52,868 nucleotides of DNA from Alphaproteobacteria bacterium (GCA_030431435.1 JAUIJI010000005.1:1-52868), one strand, 5' to 3'; shown: positions 1 through 8,553, numbered from the stretch's first letter. Notes: generated by a model not told the origin, from the sequence alone. A program made the numbers and translations.

Positions 1-473
1 GCAAAGTCGCTGTCGATCAGCACCAGTTTCTGGTGGTGACTGCAGCCGACGGGGTGGACGTTGTCGAACTTGAAATCGATCCGCCGCTGCGGCCACCAGC
101 GCACAAGATCGAGCAGCATCGTCCCGCGACTGAAGAACTTGAAGGTCCCAACACCCCATTTCAGGATGCGTATTTCCAGCCCTTTGCGCTTGCGTGCCAA
201 CCAGTAAATGAAGCTGCCAAGGCGGCGCGGATGGCCTTTGCCCTGCCCCTTCTGCCACCACCGCCGCCCGCGAGAGAGATGGATGCGCGTGTCGAAATCC
301 CACCCGATCAGCAGGACGCGATGTTCGGCCTTCAGCATGGCCTGCTGGATCAGGTCGAAATAGGCCTCGCCATCGACGACGAGGCTGGCGCGGCTTGCCC
401 TGGCATAACGCCAGACGCCGGGTTCAACAGATCTCCCATCGCCCCCGGCGTCTTCAGCTTGTGATTGTCCCAA
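1..473 (-). CDS. Phospholipase D-family protein, N-terminal part (runs off the left edge)
   Basis: The reverse strand is open from the window edge to position 473. The visible ~157 residues include LIGWDFDTRI and, close to the edge, HHQKLVLID, which is the first half of a PLD HxK catalytic motif. Members of this superfamily hydrolyse or transfer phosphodiester bonds, and cardiolipin synthases belong here. The second HxK domain would lie outside the window. An in-frame TAG lies 24 nt upstream and no ATG fits, so the likely start is TTG at 473, preceded very closely by GGAGGGG. It begins 21 bases after the hemerythrin-like gene ends, on the same strand, so the two are probably cotranscribed. 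The family call is firm; the substrate is unknown. Confidence 0.8.
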   Translation of the reverse strand, partial: MGQSQAEDAGGDGRSVEPGVWRYARASRASLVVDGEAYFDLIQQAMLKAEHRVLLIGWDFDTRIHLSRGRRWWQKGQGKGHPRRLGSFIYWLARKRKGLEIRILKWGVGTFKFFSRGTMLLDLVRWWPQRRIDFKFDNVHPVGCSHHQKLVLIDSDF

Positions 474-494
474 ATGCCCCTCCGGCCCGGAAAA

Positions 495-983
495 CTATTC
501 CTTGGCGTCTTCCATCTTTTCCGGTGTCACGCTGGCATCGGCTTTCTCTGCCTGCTTCCGGCGATCGAACACGCTGCGCATGTGCTCTTCATCCTGTGCC
601 GTCAGGTGCTGTTCGAAATCGGGAAAGTGATCGTCCTCTTCCTCGTCGATATGGTGAAGGTAGTCGTGCTTGAGCTGCTTGAACTTGGTCAGCCAGGCAC
701 CCGTCGCCATATCGGTTGCGGCAAGATCGTTCATCATCTCGTCAAGCTCATGGTGCTCGGCCACGGAATGGCGGGTCTCGTCCGTCGTTTCCGGCTTGCG
801 CATCATGGTGGAATAAAGCGCCTGCTCTTCTGCGGCGGCATGGCTCTTCACGTCCAGCGTGAACTTTTCGAACAGTTCCTTGCGCTCCTCGCTTTCGCCT
901 TGGGTCTGCTCGATCTGGTCAAGCAGCTTGCGATGGCTTTCGTGGTCTTCCTTGAGACGAGCAAAAATATCGGTCGAAGTCAT
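495..983 (-). CDS. Hemerythrin HHE domain-containing protein
   Basis: The 162-aa soluble protein is rich in His, Asp and Glu. Spaced metal-ligand motifs typical of HHE cation-binding domains are visible: KEDHESHRKLL near the N-terminus, VKSHAAAEEQALY, VAEHHELDEMM and LKHDYLHHIDEEEDDHFP. Such domains bind a di-iron centre and are linked to oxygen or NO sensing and stress. ATG 983 was chosen over in-frame starts further upstream because AGGAG lies 6 bases before it and the conserved region starts just after. The C-terminus is a charged tail (KADASVTPEKMEDAKE). Its neighbours are the methyltransferase upstream and the PLD-family gene downstream. The exact role cannot be read from sequence. Confidence 0.88.
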   Translation of the reverse strand: MTSTDIFARLKEDHESHRKLLDQIEQTQGESEERKELFEKFTLDVKSHAAAEEQALYSTMMRKPETTDETRHSVAEHHELDEMMNDLAATDMATGAWLTKFKQLKHDYLHHIDEEEDDHFPDFEQHLTAQDEEHMRSVFDRRKQAEKADASVTPEKMEDAKE

Positions 984-1102
984 GTCGGCTCCTTTGTCTG
1001 CGTTTGCCTGATCAATGGCGCAGAAGCGCTTAGGTTCCGCTGTCAGCGGCACCATGGACCAAAGGATGTGACCACAAATGCGGGCGCTCGCGCCGCTGGA
1101 AG

Positions 1103-1810
1103 CTATTTGATCGCGGTATAGACCATCTGGTGGCAGTGCCACGGGTCCAGCTTCTGCATGGCGGGCTGCATGAAGCGCGGAAAGGGGTAATAGCCGAACG
1201 CAGAACCTTCCACGGCGCGGAAGCCAGCTATGCGCAGGTAATTGCCCAGCGCCGAGTAGCTGAACACGACCAGATGGCGATGCGTGGGCGTATCCCCCTC
1301 ATTCGCGGCATCTGCATAAGGCGACATGCCGAATTCATTCATCGCCGCCAGCGCATTGCTGTCCGGATGCGGGCCAGACGAAGGCATGCGGCCCCGCAGG
1401 ATGTTGAGCGCGGTGAAATAGGTCGCGATATTCGGCGTCAGCAGCACCAGCTTGCCGCCGGGCTTCAGGACCCGCTTCGCTTCCAATATGTAGGAACAGG
1501 GCTTGAGGATGTGCTCGAGGACGGAAAGGCCATAGACGCAATCGAAGGTATCGTCGTCAAACGGGATCCGCTCGTTAAGGTCTCCCTGGGCCACCTTCAG
1601 TCCGCGCGACGTGGCTTTGGCGACCGTGTCCGCATCCCATTCGACGCCTTCCCACTCGCCATTGAAGCCCACTGCTTCCAGATTGGCGAGCTCGTGACCA
1701 TCGCCGGCGCCGCAATCGAGCGTCCTGCCGCCGGTCGCCACGATTTCCTTGCGGGCAAATGCGTATGCGTCCTGCATCGTCGCAAGGTAGAGATTGGAGA
1801 GGTAACCCAT
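1103..1810 (-). CDS. Class I SAM-dependent methyltransferase
   Basis: The 235-aa protein has the SAM-binding motif I LDCGAGDGHELANLE near residue 33, an acidic strand-2 end in GVEWD, a motif II-like DDTFDCVYGLSVLEHI, and VLKPGGKLVLLTPN. This is the usual layout of Methyltransf_11/23-type enzymes. Such proteins near envelope genes often methylate sugars, lipids or quinones, but nothing here fixes the substrate. The start MGYLSN at 1810 has AGGGCGG close upstream; an alternative ATG at 1834 adds 8 residues without a good ribosome site. The gene lies 119 bases upstream of the hemerythrin-like gene on the same strand. Confidence 0.85.
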   Translation of the reverse strand: MGYLSNLYLATMQDAYAFARKEIVATGGRTLDCGAGDGHELANLEAVGFNGEWEGVEWDADTVAKATSRGLKVAQGDLNERIPFDDDTFDCVYGLSVLEHILKPCSYILEAKRVLKPGGKLVLLTPNIATYFTALNILRGRMPSSGPHPDSNALAAMNEFGMSPYADAANEGDTPTHRHLVVFSYSALGNYLRIAGFRAVEGSAFGYYPFPRFMQPAMQKLDPWHCHQMVYTAIK

Positions 1811-1939
1811 CCGCCCTGATTGCCATATCCGCATCAGGACGCAAGCTGGCAGGCCGCTCTACACACAAGCAAGACAGTATTCGCACGCGCGACGGGTGCG
1901 GCGATACCCAAAGAGTCAAAACTTCCTTGGACCCGAAAC

Positions 1940-1979
1940 TTTTCAGGCCACCCCCGCTGTCGCGGAGATGGCCTGAAAA
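1940..1979. terminator. Inverted repeat 3' of tRNA-Arg, possible terminator
   Basis: An 11-bp perfect stem, TTTTCAGGCCA (1940-1950) and TGGCCTGAAAA (1969-1979), encloses an 18-base loop. It lies directly downstream of the tRNA on the minus strand, where a transcript end is expected. A/T runs occur within the stem rather than after it, so the termination role is only probable. Confidence 0.45.
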
Positions 1980-1980
1980 A

Positions 1981-2057
1981 TGGCGCGCCCGGAAGGATTC
2001 GAACCTCCGACCACCTGATTCGTAGTCAGGTACTCTATCCAGCTGAGCTACGGGCGC
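1981..2057 (-). tRNA. tRNA-Arg (anticodon ACG, read as ICG)
   Basis: Read on the minus strand, the acceptor arm GCGCCCG pairs with CGGGCGC. The D arm is GCTCAGCTGGATAGAGT. The anticodon stem CCTGA/TCAGG holds the loop CTACGAA, giving anticodon ACG, and the T loop is TTCGAAT. The 3' CCA is encoded at 1983-1981. All four stems form. The tRNA would decode CGU, CGC and CGA arginine codons after inosine modification. No integrase or repeated tRNA end is nearby, so it does not mark an inserted island. Confidence 0.96.
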
Positions 2058-2103
2058 GCACTGGAGGGCGGCACATAGGGGGGCATTTCTGGCTTGGCAA
2101 TAG

Positions 2104-2505
2104 CTATTCCGGCATTCTTTTCAGCAAATCTTGGTCCATCGGGGGCAGCGGCAGTTCCAGCGCCTGCGATCTGGTGAACCAGCCCCACTGCTGGCCCTCC
2201 CTGCCTTCGGGATTTCCCCGCCAAACGGAGCAAGTGTAAACAATCATTACAATCGAGCCATCGGCTCCATCGTCAACAGCAAGCGAAGGCGAAAGATCGC
2301 CCGGATTCAGCAGGATGCCGAGCTCCTCCTCGATCTCGCGGCACAATGCCATACGAGGGGATTCGCCGCTTTCGACCTTCCCGCCAGGCAATTCCCACAG
2401 GCCGCCATGGTGCTTGTGAGCGGGCCTTTGCTGCAGCAGCAGGCGGCCTGATTCATCGCTCAAGGCCAAGGCTACAACAAGCAATTGTGTCGGAATACTT
2501 GCCAC
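2104..2505 (-). CDS. Nudix hydrolase, MutT-like
   Basis: The protein has a complete Nudix box, GGKVESGESPRMALCREIEEELG, matching GX5EX7REUXEEXGU. It follows LLLQQRPAHKHHGGLWELP, typical of MutT-type (8-oxo-dGTP diphosphatase-like) enzymes that cleanse the nucleotide pool. Length is about 133 aa from the GTG start at 2505 (VASIPTQLLVV), which fits the family. An ATG at 2604 would add 33 residues that look non-coding and would overlap the divergent flp gene, so it is disfavoured. The ribosome site for the GTG is weak, so the start is uncertain. The gene is transcribed away from the pilin genes toward tRNA-Arg. Confidence 0.85.
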   Translation of the reverse strand: MASIPTQLLVVALALSDESGRLLLQQRPAHKHHGGLWELPGGKVESGESPRMALCREIEEELGILLNPGDLSPSLAVDDGADGSIVMIVYTCSVWRGNPEGREGQQWGWFTRSQALELPLPPMDQDLLKRMPE

Positions 2506-2585
2506 TGCCAGGGCCTGTCTCAATCTTTCGTTAGGGAATTGATGGGAAAATTTTACGCGTCGAGACTTGTTTAGGGGACTTCCCG

Positions 2586-2771
2586 ATGTTTGCCACAATG
2601 CCAATTCGCAGGCTCTTGCGAAACGAAAATGGCGCGACCGCGATCGAATACGGTTTGATCGCGGCTCTTATCGTGATTGCGATCATCGGCGGGGTGAACC
2701 TGTTCGCCATCGAGGCGATCGACATGCTGAACTTGGTTTCGACCGCTGTTGAAAATGCTCGACCGTCTTAG
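2586..2771 (+). CDS. Flp/Fap-type prepilin, first copy
   Basis: The 61-aa protein has a short basic leader (MFATMPIRRLLRNENG) followed by ATAIEYGLIAALIVIAIIGG. This is the Flp prepilin signature, in which TadV-like peptidase cuts after the Gly and Glu-Tyr follow at +5/+6, then one hydrophobic helix. Flp subunits assemble into Tad pili used for surface attachment. GGGGA precedes ATG 2586; an alternative ATG lies at 2598. A second flp gene follows 94 bases later, and no tad secretion genes are in the window, so this is an orphan pilin locus served by a cluster elsewhere. The C-terminus is unlike that of the second copy. Confidence 0.88.
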   Translation: MFATMPIRRLLRNENGATAIEYGLIAALIVIAIIGGVNLFAIEAIDMLNLVSTAVENARPS

Positions 2772-2776
2772 GAGTT

Positions 2777-2791
2777 TATCAACAATTGATA
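2777..2791. promoter_or_regulatory. Inverted repeat between the two flp genes
   Basis: TATCAA-CAA-TTGATA is a perfect 6-bp inverted repeat just after the first flp stop codon. It could be a small hairpin attenuating read-through between the pilin genes or a protein-binding site. It does not have the 4-base spacing and arm order of an FNR box. Confidence 0.3.
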
Positions 2792-2865
2792 CGTAAAACC
2801 CAAATCGTCCGGAAGGGGTAACCAACTGGATCGGGTACCGAAGACTAGAAAACCAGGAGACTACA

Positions 2866-3042
2866 ATGACCTTCTTCAAGAACATGCTGCGCGACGAAGC
2901 TGGCGCAACCGCTATCGAATATGGCCTGATTGCTGCCCTTATCGCAGTTGCTGCCATCACCGCCCTGTCGAACGTCGGCGGCGAACTGAACACCACGTTC
3001 ACCACTGTTGGTACGTCGCTGACGACCGCCAACGGCAACTAA
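2866..3042 (+). CDS. Flp/Fap-type prepilin, second copy
   Basis: This 58-aa protein starts MTFFKNMLRDEAGATAIEYG, and the hydrophobic segment LIAALIAVAAITAL follows. It has the same Gly-ATAIEY processing site as the first copy and a Thr/Asn-rich polar C-terminus (TTFTTVGTSLTTANGN), the usual composition of a major Flp pilin. AGGAG lies 8 bases before the ATG. A strong intrinsic terminator follows the stop codon, suggesting high expression and an isolated transcript. The pair may be a major and a minor pilin, or differently regulated paralogues; which is which is inference. Confidence 0.9.
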   Translation: MTFFKNMLRDEAGATAIEYGLIAALIAVAAITALSNVGGELNTTFTTVGTSLTTANGN

Positions 3043-3061
3043 TCTGACCACTTCAGATTAG
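3039..3061 (+). terminator. Hairpin overlapping the end of the second flp gene
   Basis: CTAATCTGA (3039-3047) pairs perfectly with TCAGATTAG (3053-3061) across a 5-base loop. It includes the stop codon. It has no T tract and probably protects the mRNA 3' end or assists the adjacent terminator. Confidence 0.4.
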
Positions 3062-3074
3062 CTGAACAGAATTG

Positions 3075-3105
3075 GGCGGCAGGGCAACCTGCCGCCTTTT
3101 TCTTT
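3075..3105 (+). terminator. Rho-independent terminator of the flp unit
   Basis: GGCGGCAGG (3075-3083), loop GCAA, and CCTGCCGCC (3088-3096) form a perfect 9-bp GC-rich stem followed by TTTTTCTTT. It ends the flp transcript just before the convergent M48 protease gene. Confidence 0.9.
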
Positions 3106-3117
3106 GCGTGATACGGA

Positions 3118-4602
3118 TCAGTTGGCGCGAACGACGATCTTGTATTCACGGCCCGGGACCAGCTGGGCATCACCGAACAGGCCGTTAAGCACACGGAAAC
3201 GCTGCTCCTGCGCATCACTGTAAGCCATGCGGCGCGCCAGGGTCTGCACCGTATCACTGCGTCCTGCCGTGACGATATCGATACGGCGAGGCACGACCTG
3301 CGCTGCTTCGGAGGCCGAAATCTTCCGCATGGAATTGTACATCGGGTTGAATGTCGCTGCCTGTCCGGCCGGCGTTATCGACTGGAAATGGTACGCCTGG
3401 CCATTGCCGAAATCATAGGCGAAAACGGTCACATCCACCTGTTGCTGGCCATTGTTGACCCGCGCACCACCGAACACCACGGGAATGCCGTTCACATTGG
3501 CGCGCTGCGTGCTGGATGGCGCCAGCTGCTGCTGATCACCACCGATCGCACGGAATACCGAGCGCACGTAGTTCTCAAGATTGCCGTCAAACGGGCCAGT
3601 GGTCAGCTGCGATCGTCCTGCATCGCCGTTGATCGATACGGCGCGGGTGCCGTTGACCATGTAGAAGCCTTGCGGCGCGGTAAAGCGCAAGCGCAGTTCG
3701 GGGTGGATGAAATCACTGCCCTCGATCACCCCCTGTTCGGGATCGTCGCCGTAGAGCAGGCCGTCGATCCGGCGCATGAAGGTGTCGCGATTGGTTACAC
3801 CTGTGCCGCTGCCTGCCTGCGCCAGCGCATTCTGCACCCGGCTCGCCGGATCGGGGTGTGTCGATGCCCAGGCGGGGATCGTCGCGTCGCCACGCCCCTG
3901 CAGCTGCGTATCGAGTGAGTTTTGCGCAGCCAGGCTCTGCAACAAGGTGGCCATCGACCGCGGATCGTATCCGGCACGGGTCAAATACTGCACGCCTAGG
4001 TTATCTGCCTCGATCTCCTGCCCGCGCGAATATTTCAGCGTCAGCAGTTGCGAGCCCTGCATCGCAGTCTGGGCAATCTGGTTGCCGAGCGGATTGTCGC
4101 CGAGCAGCACGCTGGACAGGATGGCAATGCCCAGCCCGCCCAATTGGTTGCGCTGCGCCGCGGCCTGCCTGCGCGCGGAGTGACGCGCGGCGACGTGGCC
4201 CACCTCATGCCCAAGCACGGCAGCCAGTTCCGCCTCGTTGTTCATCAGGCCAACCAGCTGCCGCGTGACATAGACATAGCCGCCGGGCACGGCGAACGCG
4301 TTGTTCACCGATGAATTGAGCAGCGTCACATCGAACGCGTCGGGCCGCGTGGCAAGGCCGGACTGGACAGCAATTCCCTGCCCCACCTGCTGCACGTAAT
4401 TGGCATAGGGACCAGTCATTTCGCCGCCGAATTCGGCGATGAATTGCGGATGATACTCGGCGCCCATCTGGGCTTCCTGCTGGGTGATCGGAGAGCCAGC
4501 GGCGACATTGGCGCCCGGAACGGTGGCGCAGGCGGAAATTGCCAGCGAGGCTACGCCTGCAAGCGCGAGGCGGACAGTTCTGGTGGTGGCAAAGGAAGGC
4601 AT
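3118..4602 (-). CDS. M48-family metalloprotease lipoprotein with LysM-like C-terminus
   Basis: The protein is about 494 aa. A signal peptide ends in the lipobox LAISAC (Cys25). Next comes an M48 catalytic domain with the zinc motif HEVGH (about 132-136) and the third-ligand segment GQEIEADNLG. Relatives such as BepA/YfgC act in the periplasm on misassembled outer-membrane proteins; that role here is family-based inference. The last ~60 residues (DTVQTLARRM...FRVLNGL...LVPGREYKIVV) resemble a LysM repeat, which would tie the enzyme to peptidoglycan. ATG 4602 is preferred over 4650 because GGGGACC precedes it and the signal peptide begins there. It faces the flp genes tail to tail. Confidence 0.9.
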   Translation of the reverse strand: MPSFATTRTVRLALAGVASLAISACATVPGANVAAGSPITQQEAQMGAEYHPQFIAEFGGEMTGPYANYVQQVGQGIAVQSGLATRPDAFDVTLLNSSVNNAFAVPGGYVYVTRQLVGLMNNEAELAAVLGHEVGHVAARHSARRQAAAQRNQLGGLGIAILSSVLLGDNPLGNQIAQTAMQGSQLLTLKYSRGQEIEADNLGVQYLTRAGYDPRSMATLLQSLAAQNSLDTQLQGRGDATIPAWASTHPDPASRVQNALAQAGSGTGVTNRDTFMRRIDGLLYGDDPEQGVIEGSDFIHPELRLRFTAPQGFYMVNGTRAVSINGDAGRSQLTTGPFDGNLENYVRSVFRAIGGDQQQLAPSSTQRANVNGIPVVFGGARVNNGQQQVDVTVFAYDFGNGQAYHFQSITPAGQAATFNPMYNSMRKISASEAAQVVPRRIDIVTAGRSDTVQTLARRMAYSDAQEQRFRVLNGLFGDAQLVPGREYKIVVRAN

Positions 4603-4700
4603 GACAGGGTCCCCAAACAGTCGAGTCCGCGCCAGACTGGCGCGAAGCATTGACTAAAGCAACCTGATGTTAAGCCTTTGGTTCCGCAGAATTGCTGCGA

Positions 4701-5654
4701 TCAGAGGTTTGCGCCGATGGCGAGGAAGCGTTCGTCGCGCAAGCGGCGGAGCTCTTCAGCGGGCTTGCCGGACAGGGCATCCAGCTCCTCGCCGATGGCC
4801 TGCGCAAGAAAAGCTGATGCCGCCGCCGGATCGCGATGCGCGCCGCCCACGGGCTCTGCCACGATGCGATCAATCACGCCGAGCTCCAGGAGGTCCTGCG
4901 CGGTCATCTTCATCGCTTCGGCGGCTTGCGGAGCCTTTTCCGCCGTGCGCCACAGAATCGACGCGCAACCTTCGGGCGAAATCACCGAATAGACGGCATG
5001 CTCGAACATCAGCACGCGTTCGGCGCTGGCGAGGGCCACTGCGCCGCCAGAACCGCCTTCGCCCACGATCACCGCGACCATCGGCACGCCCAGTGCAAGA
5101 CAGGCTTCGGTCGAACGGGCGATGGCTTCGGCCTGCCCGCGCTCTTCCGCCTCGATACCGGGGAAAGCGCCCGATGTATCGACCAGCGTTACCACCGGCA
5201 GGCCAAAACGGTCTGCCATTGCCATCAGGCGGATCGCCTTGCGATAGCCTTCCGGCTTGCCCATCCCGAAATTGTGGCGGATGCGGCTTTCGGTATCGTT
5301 GCCCTTCTCATGGCCGATCAGCACGACCTTGCGGCCACCGATGGTCGCGAGCCCGCCCATGATCGCCTCGTCGTCGCCATAAAGGCGGTCCCCGCCCAGC
5401 GGCAGGAAATCGTCGAAGGCGTTGGTCACGTAATCGCGGAAATGCGGGCGCGACGGGTGGCGGGCCACCTGCGTCTTCTGCCACGGAGTAAGACCGGAAT
5501 AGGTGCTCTCGAGCAGGTCCGCGCTTTTCTTTTCGAGGCGCGCGAGCTCTTTCGAGATATCGACATCGCCATCTTCGCCCGCTGCATTACGCAGTTCGGC
5601 GATCTTGGCTTCGATGGTCGCAACCGGCTTTTCGAATTCGAGATAGGAAATCAT
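4701..5654 (-). CDS. accA: Acetyl-CoA carboxylase carboxyltransferase subunit alpha
   Basis: The 317-aa protein begins [21 protein letters not shown] and contains [14 protein letters not shown]-like and [19 protein letters not shown] segments, [13 protein letters not shown], the oxyanion-hole region [25 protein letters not shown] and [11 protein letters not shown], all typical of AccA. With AccD it moves carboxyl from biotinyl-AccB to acetyl-CoA, the first committed step of fatty-acid synthesis. ATG 5654 gives the family length and sits 10 bases after the xerD stop; ATG 5705 would overlap xerD. It is probably the last gene of the minus-strand unit starting at 8553. Confidence 0.96.
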   Translation of the reverse strand: MISYLEFEKPVATIEAKIAELRNAAGEDGDVDISKELARLEKKSADLLESTYSGLTPWQKTQVARHPSRPHFRDYVTNAFDDFLPLGGDRLYGDDEAIMGGLATIGGRKVVLIGHEKGNDTESRIRHNFGMGKPEGYRKAIRLMAMADRFGLPVVTLVDTSGAFPGIEAEERGQAEAIARSTEACLALGVPMVAVIVGEGGSGGAVALASAERVLMFEHAVYSVISPEGCASILWRTAEKAPQAAEAMKMTAQDLLELGVIDRIVAEPVGGAHRDPAAASAFLAQAIGEELDALSGKPAEELRRLRDERFLAIGANL

Positions 5655-5664
5655 GACAGTTCCG

Positions 5665-6513
5665 CTACCGCCGACTGGCGCGGCCTGCAAGAGGATGTCG
5701 CTCATTTACAAGCGCCACCAGTCGCGCGGAATCGACGTGGGTGTAGATTTGCGTGGTGGCGATATCGGCGTGGCCGAGCAACGTCTGCAGCACGCGCAGG
5801 TCCGCCCCGCCCTCGAGCAGATGGGTAGCAAAGGCGTGGCGCAGCACATGCGGGCTGACCTTTGCGGGATCGAGCCCGGCGCGCGCTGCCAGCTCCTTCA
5901 CCATCTGGAACAGGCGGATACGGGTGATGTGCTTCTTGCGCGAAGGGAACAGGAAGGCGGATTCGCTGCCACGCACCTCAAGCCATCTGGCCAAAGCCGC
6001 CTGCGCCCTGCGCGAGACCGGCACCATGCGTTGTTGGGAGCCCTTACCCGTTACCGTCAGGAAGGGCGCATCACGCGGTACGGCAGAAAGAGGCAGCGCC
6101 ACCAGTTCACTGGCCCGCAACCCCGATCCATACAAGAGTTCGAGCAAGGCCAGCATGCGGATCGCCAGCGGTCCACGCGTTTCGGCTTCCAGTTCGGCAC
6201 GTTCGAAGAGCGTCTCGACCTCGCCATGGCCGAGGATCTTGGGCAATGGCCTGCGCGCAGCAGGCCTTGGCAATGTAGGAGAGGGATCGTCCTTGCGCAT
6301 TCCCTCATCCACGAGAAACCCGAAAAACTGCCGCAAGGCCGATGATTTGCGCGCTACGCTGGATGGGGCAAGGTCTGCCCATTTTGCCGCCAGCGTTGCC
6401 ACATCGCTTTTGCTAGCAGAGCAAAGCGGGCCGAGCAGTTCCTCTGCTCCTTCAAGGTCGCGGCGATAGGCAGCAAGCGTATTGGGCGCCGCACCCCGCT
6501 CGGCAGCGAGCAT
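5665..6513 (-). CDS. xerD: Tyrosine recombinase XerC/XerD
   Basis: The ~282-aa protein has an N-terminal SAM-like core-binding domain ([17 protein letters not shown]) and a catalytic domain with the full active site: Arg in [14 protein letters not shown], Lys in [12 protein letters not shown], HxxR in [14 protein letters not shown], His in [10 protein letters not shown] and the Tyr nucleophile in QIYTHV. It resolves chromosome dimers at dif. XerD is favoured over XerC because, as I recall, relatives have xerD beside accA. ATG 6513 removes about 12 residues that usually precede LAAERG ([11 protein letters not shown] is in frame upstream but has no standard start), so the true start may be non-ATG. 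It follows the 622-aa gene by 34 bases. Confidence 0.92.
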   Translation of the reverse strand: MLAAERGAAPNTLAAYRRDLEGAEELLGPLCSASKSDVATLAAKWADLAPSSVARKSSALRQFFGFLVDEGMRKDDPSPTLPRPAARRPLPKILGHGEVETLFERAELEAETRGPLAIRMLALLELLYGSGLRASELVALPLSAVPRDAPFLTVTGKGSQQRMVPVSRRAQAALARWLEVRGSESAFLFPSRKKHITRIRLFQMVKELAARAGLDPAKVSPHVLRHAFATHLLEGGADLRVLQTLLGHADIATTQIYTHVDSARLVALVNERHPLAGRASRR

Positions 6514-6547
6514 GGCCAGGAAGGTATCGACCTCGGCGCTGATCGCC

Positions 6548-8416
6548 CTAGCCCCGCGCCACGGCCTCTGCCGCGATCATCCGCGCTTCGGCCTCAAGCC
6601 CGGCGGCGTTGAGCGCGCTGACGATATGGTAGAGGTGGCGCGCGGTCATCCGGTGCCAGCCCTCGCCTTGCATGCCAACGCCTGCAAGCAGCGCCACCAG
6701 TGCCTGGTTGCGATGCCTGCCGGCCTGCGAGATCCGCTGGCTCCAGACGCTCTGCCGGGACAGGTCGACACCCAGGTCCTCGGCATATTCCGAGACAGTG
6801 TCTGGCGTGATGCGCCCCAAGCCGGCAAGCCCCGCGAGCAGGAATTGCGACTTGCGGTAATCCTCGCTGCCATCGTCAGACACGAAATCGTCCAGCGCCC
6901 CGTCATCGACGACCCCGCCTGCAGGATTGGCAAGCGCCAGAAGCGCCCAGCCAAGGCTGCCTTCATCCACCAGACCGGACCAGCGCAATGCATTGGCGTC
7001 GAGACCGGCGGCGAGCATGGAGGCGATCAGATCACCCGCATCACCTTCCAGCGTATCCGCCACCGGCATGCGGGCTGCCGCATAAGCTGTCAGCACCATG
7101 CCGCCATAGCCGCGCTCCTCGCCCCACAGAGTGCGCATCGCTGCCAGGCGCGCCGCCGGATCTGTAGCCACATAAGCTTCTCGCAAGGTTATTGCCGGGC
7201 CACGCTCACCGGCAGTTATCTGGTCACTGGCGTAAAGCCGGGAATAGAGATCGACCATGGCGCGCGAGGAAAAGATGCCGCGAGAGGCGGCGAAATCAGC
7301 GGCTTCCACGCGCCGCACCAGTGGCACGGCAGGAATGATGGCATCGGACAGATCATAACTGCGCGATGCGCTTGCCATCATGCCTTCGGGCAGCTCCACG
7401 CCCAGCGCACGAGACAGCGAATGCCGCCATGGCGTCAGCTCCGAAACGCCATCCCATTCGATGGTCACACCGCGACCGCCTTCGCCGGCAGCACCGGCAA
7501 AACGTTGTGCGAGACGAACGTCGATCTCTTCGGCTTCACCGGTGCCAAGCGCGCGGGCAAGGCGCCGCTCTGCGCCGCGCTCCTCGCCCATGTACGCATC
7601 GCAGATCGCGCTAACGAGGATCCATTCCCCATCTTCGCGATGGTCAGGATGCAGCCGCGTGATCGGGCAGGCACCCAGCAAGTCGCCAGTCGCCAGATAG
7701 GCATCGAAGGCCGCATTGGTGAGCGCCGGGCTGTAGTTGCCGCCATCGACATCCTGAACCAGGCTGCGGGCGACTTTCGCTTCACCCATGCGAGCGAGCA
7801 GGTCTGCCCTGAGTGCTGCAAATTCGACCGGGTCCATGCCATCAGGCGCATCGAGGCGGCTGGCCAGTGCGCGGCGCAAGAGGATATGACCCCAGCGCGA
7901 AACCAGTGGGCCGCGTGTACCTTCCAGCGCGGCACGCACCAGCGCTGCAGGCTGGTTGGCAAGCGAGCGCGAGGCGAAACCACCTTCGTCTGCAGCAATC
8001 ACGCCGACACGCGTCAGCGACCGACGTGCCGCAGGAGGAACGTCGAATTTTGGACGCAGGCCAAGCAAGTCATTGATCTCGCTCTCCTCCATCTCCTCAA
8101 GCTCTTCCAGCGTCGGGAAATCGTCAGGCAAGTCAAAGTCGGCCAGGTCCGGCGGGCTACCGTTTGACGGGATCGGCTGGATAACGGGCGCAGAAGTGCC
8201 GGGCGCTGGCGATGTACCGGGCTGGGAAGGAGGAGCCGGCTGTCGTGGGCCGGCATCAGGAACGGGAACAGGCGCACGGGTCTGTGTTGGAGCGGGCGTG
8301 GGCTGTTCAGGTGGAGGATCATTGAAGATATCGGGCAGCAGGTCTTCCGGCTGGGCCATGGCCAGCGACGAAGTAAACACCGCAGTGGCGCCTGCGAGAA
8401 GTAACGCGCGCCTCAT
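6548..8416 (-). CDS. Exported 622-aa protein of unknown function
   Basis: I do not recognise a defined family. There is a clear Sec signal peptide (MRRALLLAGATAVFTSSLAMAQ), then a ~75-residue linker rich in Pro, Thr and Ala (EQPTPAPTQTRAPVPVP and similar). The remaining ~500 residues are helix-rich and alanine-rich, with repeated GxGEAEEIDVRLA- and AAGLEAEARMIAAEA-like segments suggestive of TPR/SEL1-type helical pairs. A periplasmic scaffold or envelope protein is plausible. The start ATG overlaps the stop of the 46-aa membrane-protein gene (ATGA), so the two are translationally coupled, and xerD follows 34 bases later. I would expect the pair to work together at the envelope; that is inference. 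Confidence 0.8.
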   Translation of the reverse strand: MRRALLLAGATAVFTSSLAMAQPEDLLPDIFNDPPPEQPTPAPTQTRAPVPVPDAGPRQPAPPSQPGTSPAPGTSAPVIQPIPSNGSPPDLADFDLPDDFPTLEELEEMEESEINDLLGLRPKFDVPPAARRSLTRVGVIAADEGGFASRSLANQPAALVRAALEGTRGPLVSRWGHILLRRALASRLDAPDGMDPVEFAALRADLLARMGEAKVARSLVQDVDGGNYSPALTNAAFDAYLATGDLLGACPITRLHPDHREDGEWILVSAICDAYMGEERGAERRLARALGTGEAEEIDVRLAQRFAGAAGEGGRGVTIEWDGVSELTPWRHSLSRALGVELPEGMMASASRSYDLSDAIIPAVPLVRRVEAADFAASRGIFSSRAMVDLYSRLYASDQITAGERGPAITLREAYVATDPAARLAAMRTLWGEERGYGGMVLTAYAAARMPVADTLEGDAGDLIASMLAAGLDANALRWSGLVDEGSLGWALLALANPAGGVVDDGALDDFVSDDGSEDYRKSQFLLAGLAGLGRITPDTVSEYAEDLGVDLSRQSVWSQRISQAGRHRNQALVALLAGVGMQGEGWHRMTARHLYHIVSALNAAGLEAEARMIAAEAVARG

Positions 8417-8553
8417 CGTGCAAGCTCCGGCAATTGCACCTCTTCCTCGATCAGCCGCAATTCCTCGCGTCCGCCGTCATACCAGGCCAACACCAGCAGG
8501 CCCACGACCACCAGGCCAAGAACAATCACCATACTCATCAGGCGTTTTGCCAC
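8413..8553 (-). CDS. 46-aa single-pass membrane protein
   Basis: A short frame starts with GTG at 8553, with GAGGAATAG just upstream, and ends in TGA at 8415-8413, overlapping the ATG of the 622-aa exported protein by the ATGA motif. The product begins MAKRLMSMVIVLGLVVVGLL, has one hydrophobic helix (about residues 7-24), then an acidic tail with DGGREELRLIEEEVQ. The ribosome site, ATGA coupling and membrane-protein composition all argue it is real. I know no function. It may anchor or help export its partner. Confidence 0.7.
   Translation of the reverse strand: MAKRLMSMVIVLGLVVVGLLVLAWYDGGREELRLIEEEVQLPELAR

Noticed and set aside
1981-2057. tRNA-Arg as an island integration site
   Set aside because: I found no repeated tRNA 3' end, integrase or composition shift on either side.
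5665-6513. Tyrosine recombinase as the integrase of a mobile element
   Set aside because: The gene has the XerC/XerD size and motifs and sits in an operon with accA; no attachment repeats or phage genes are nearby.
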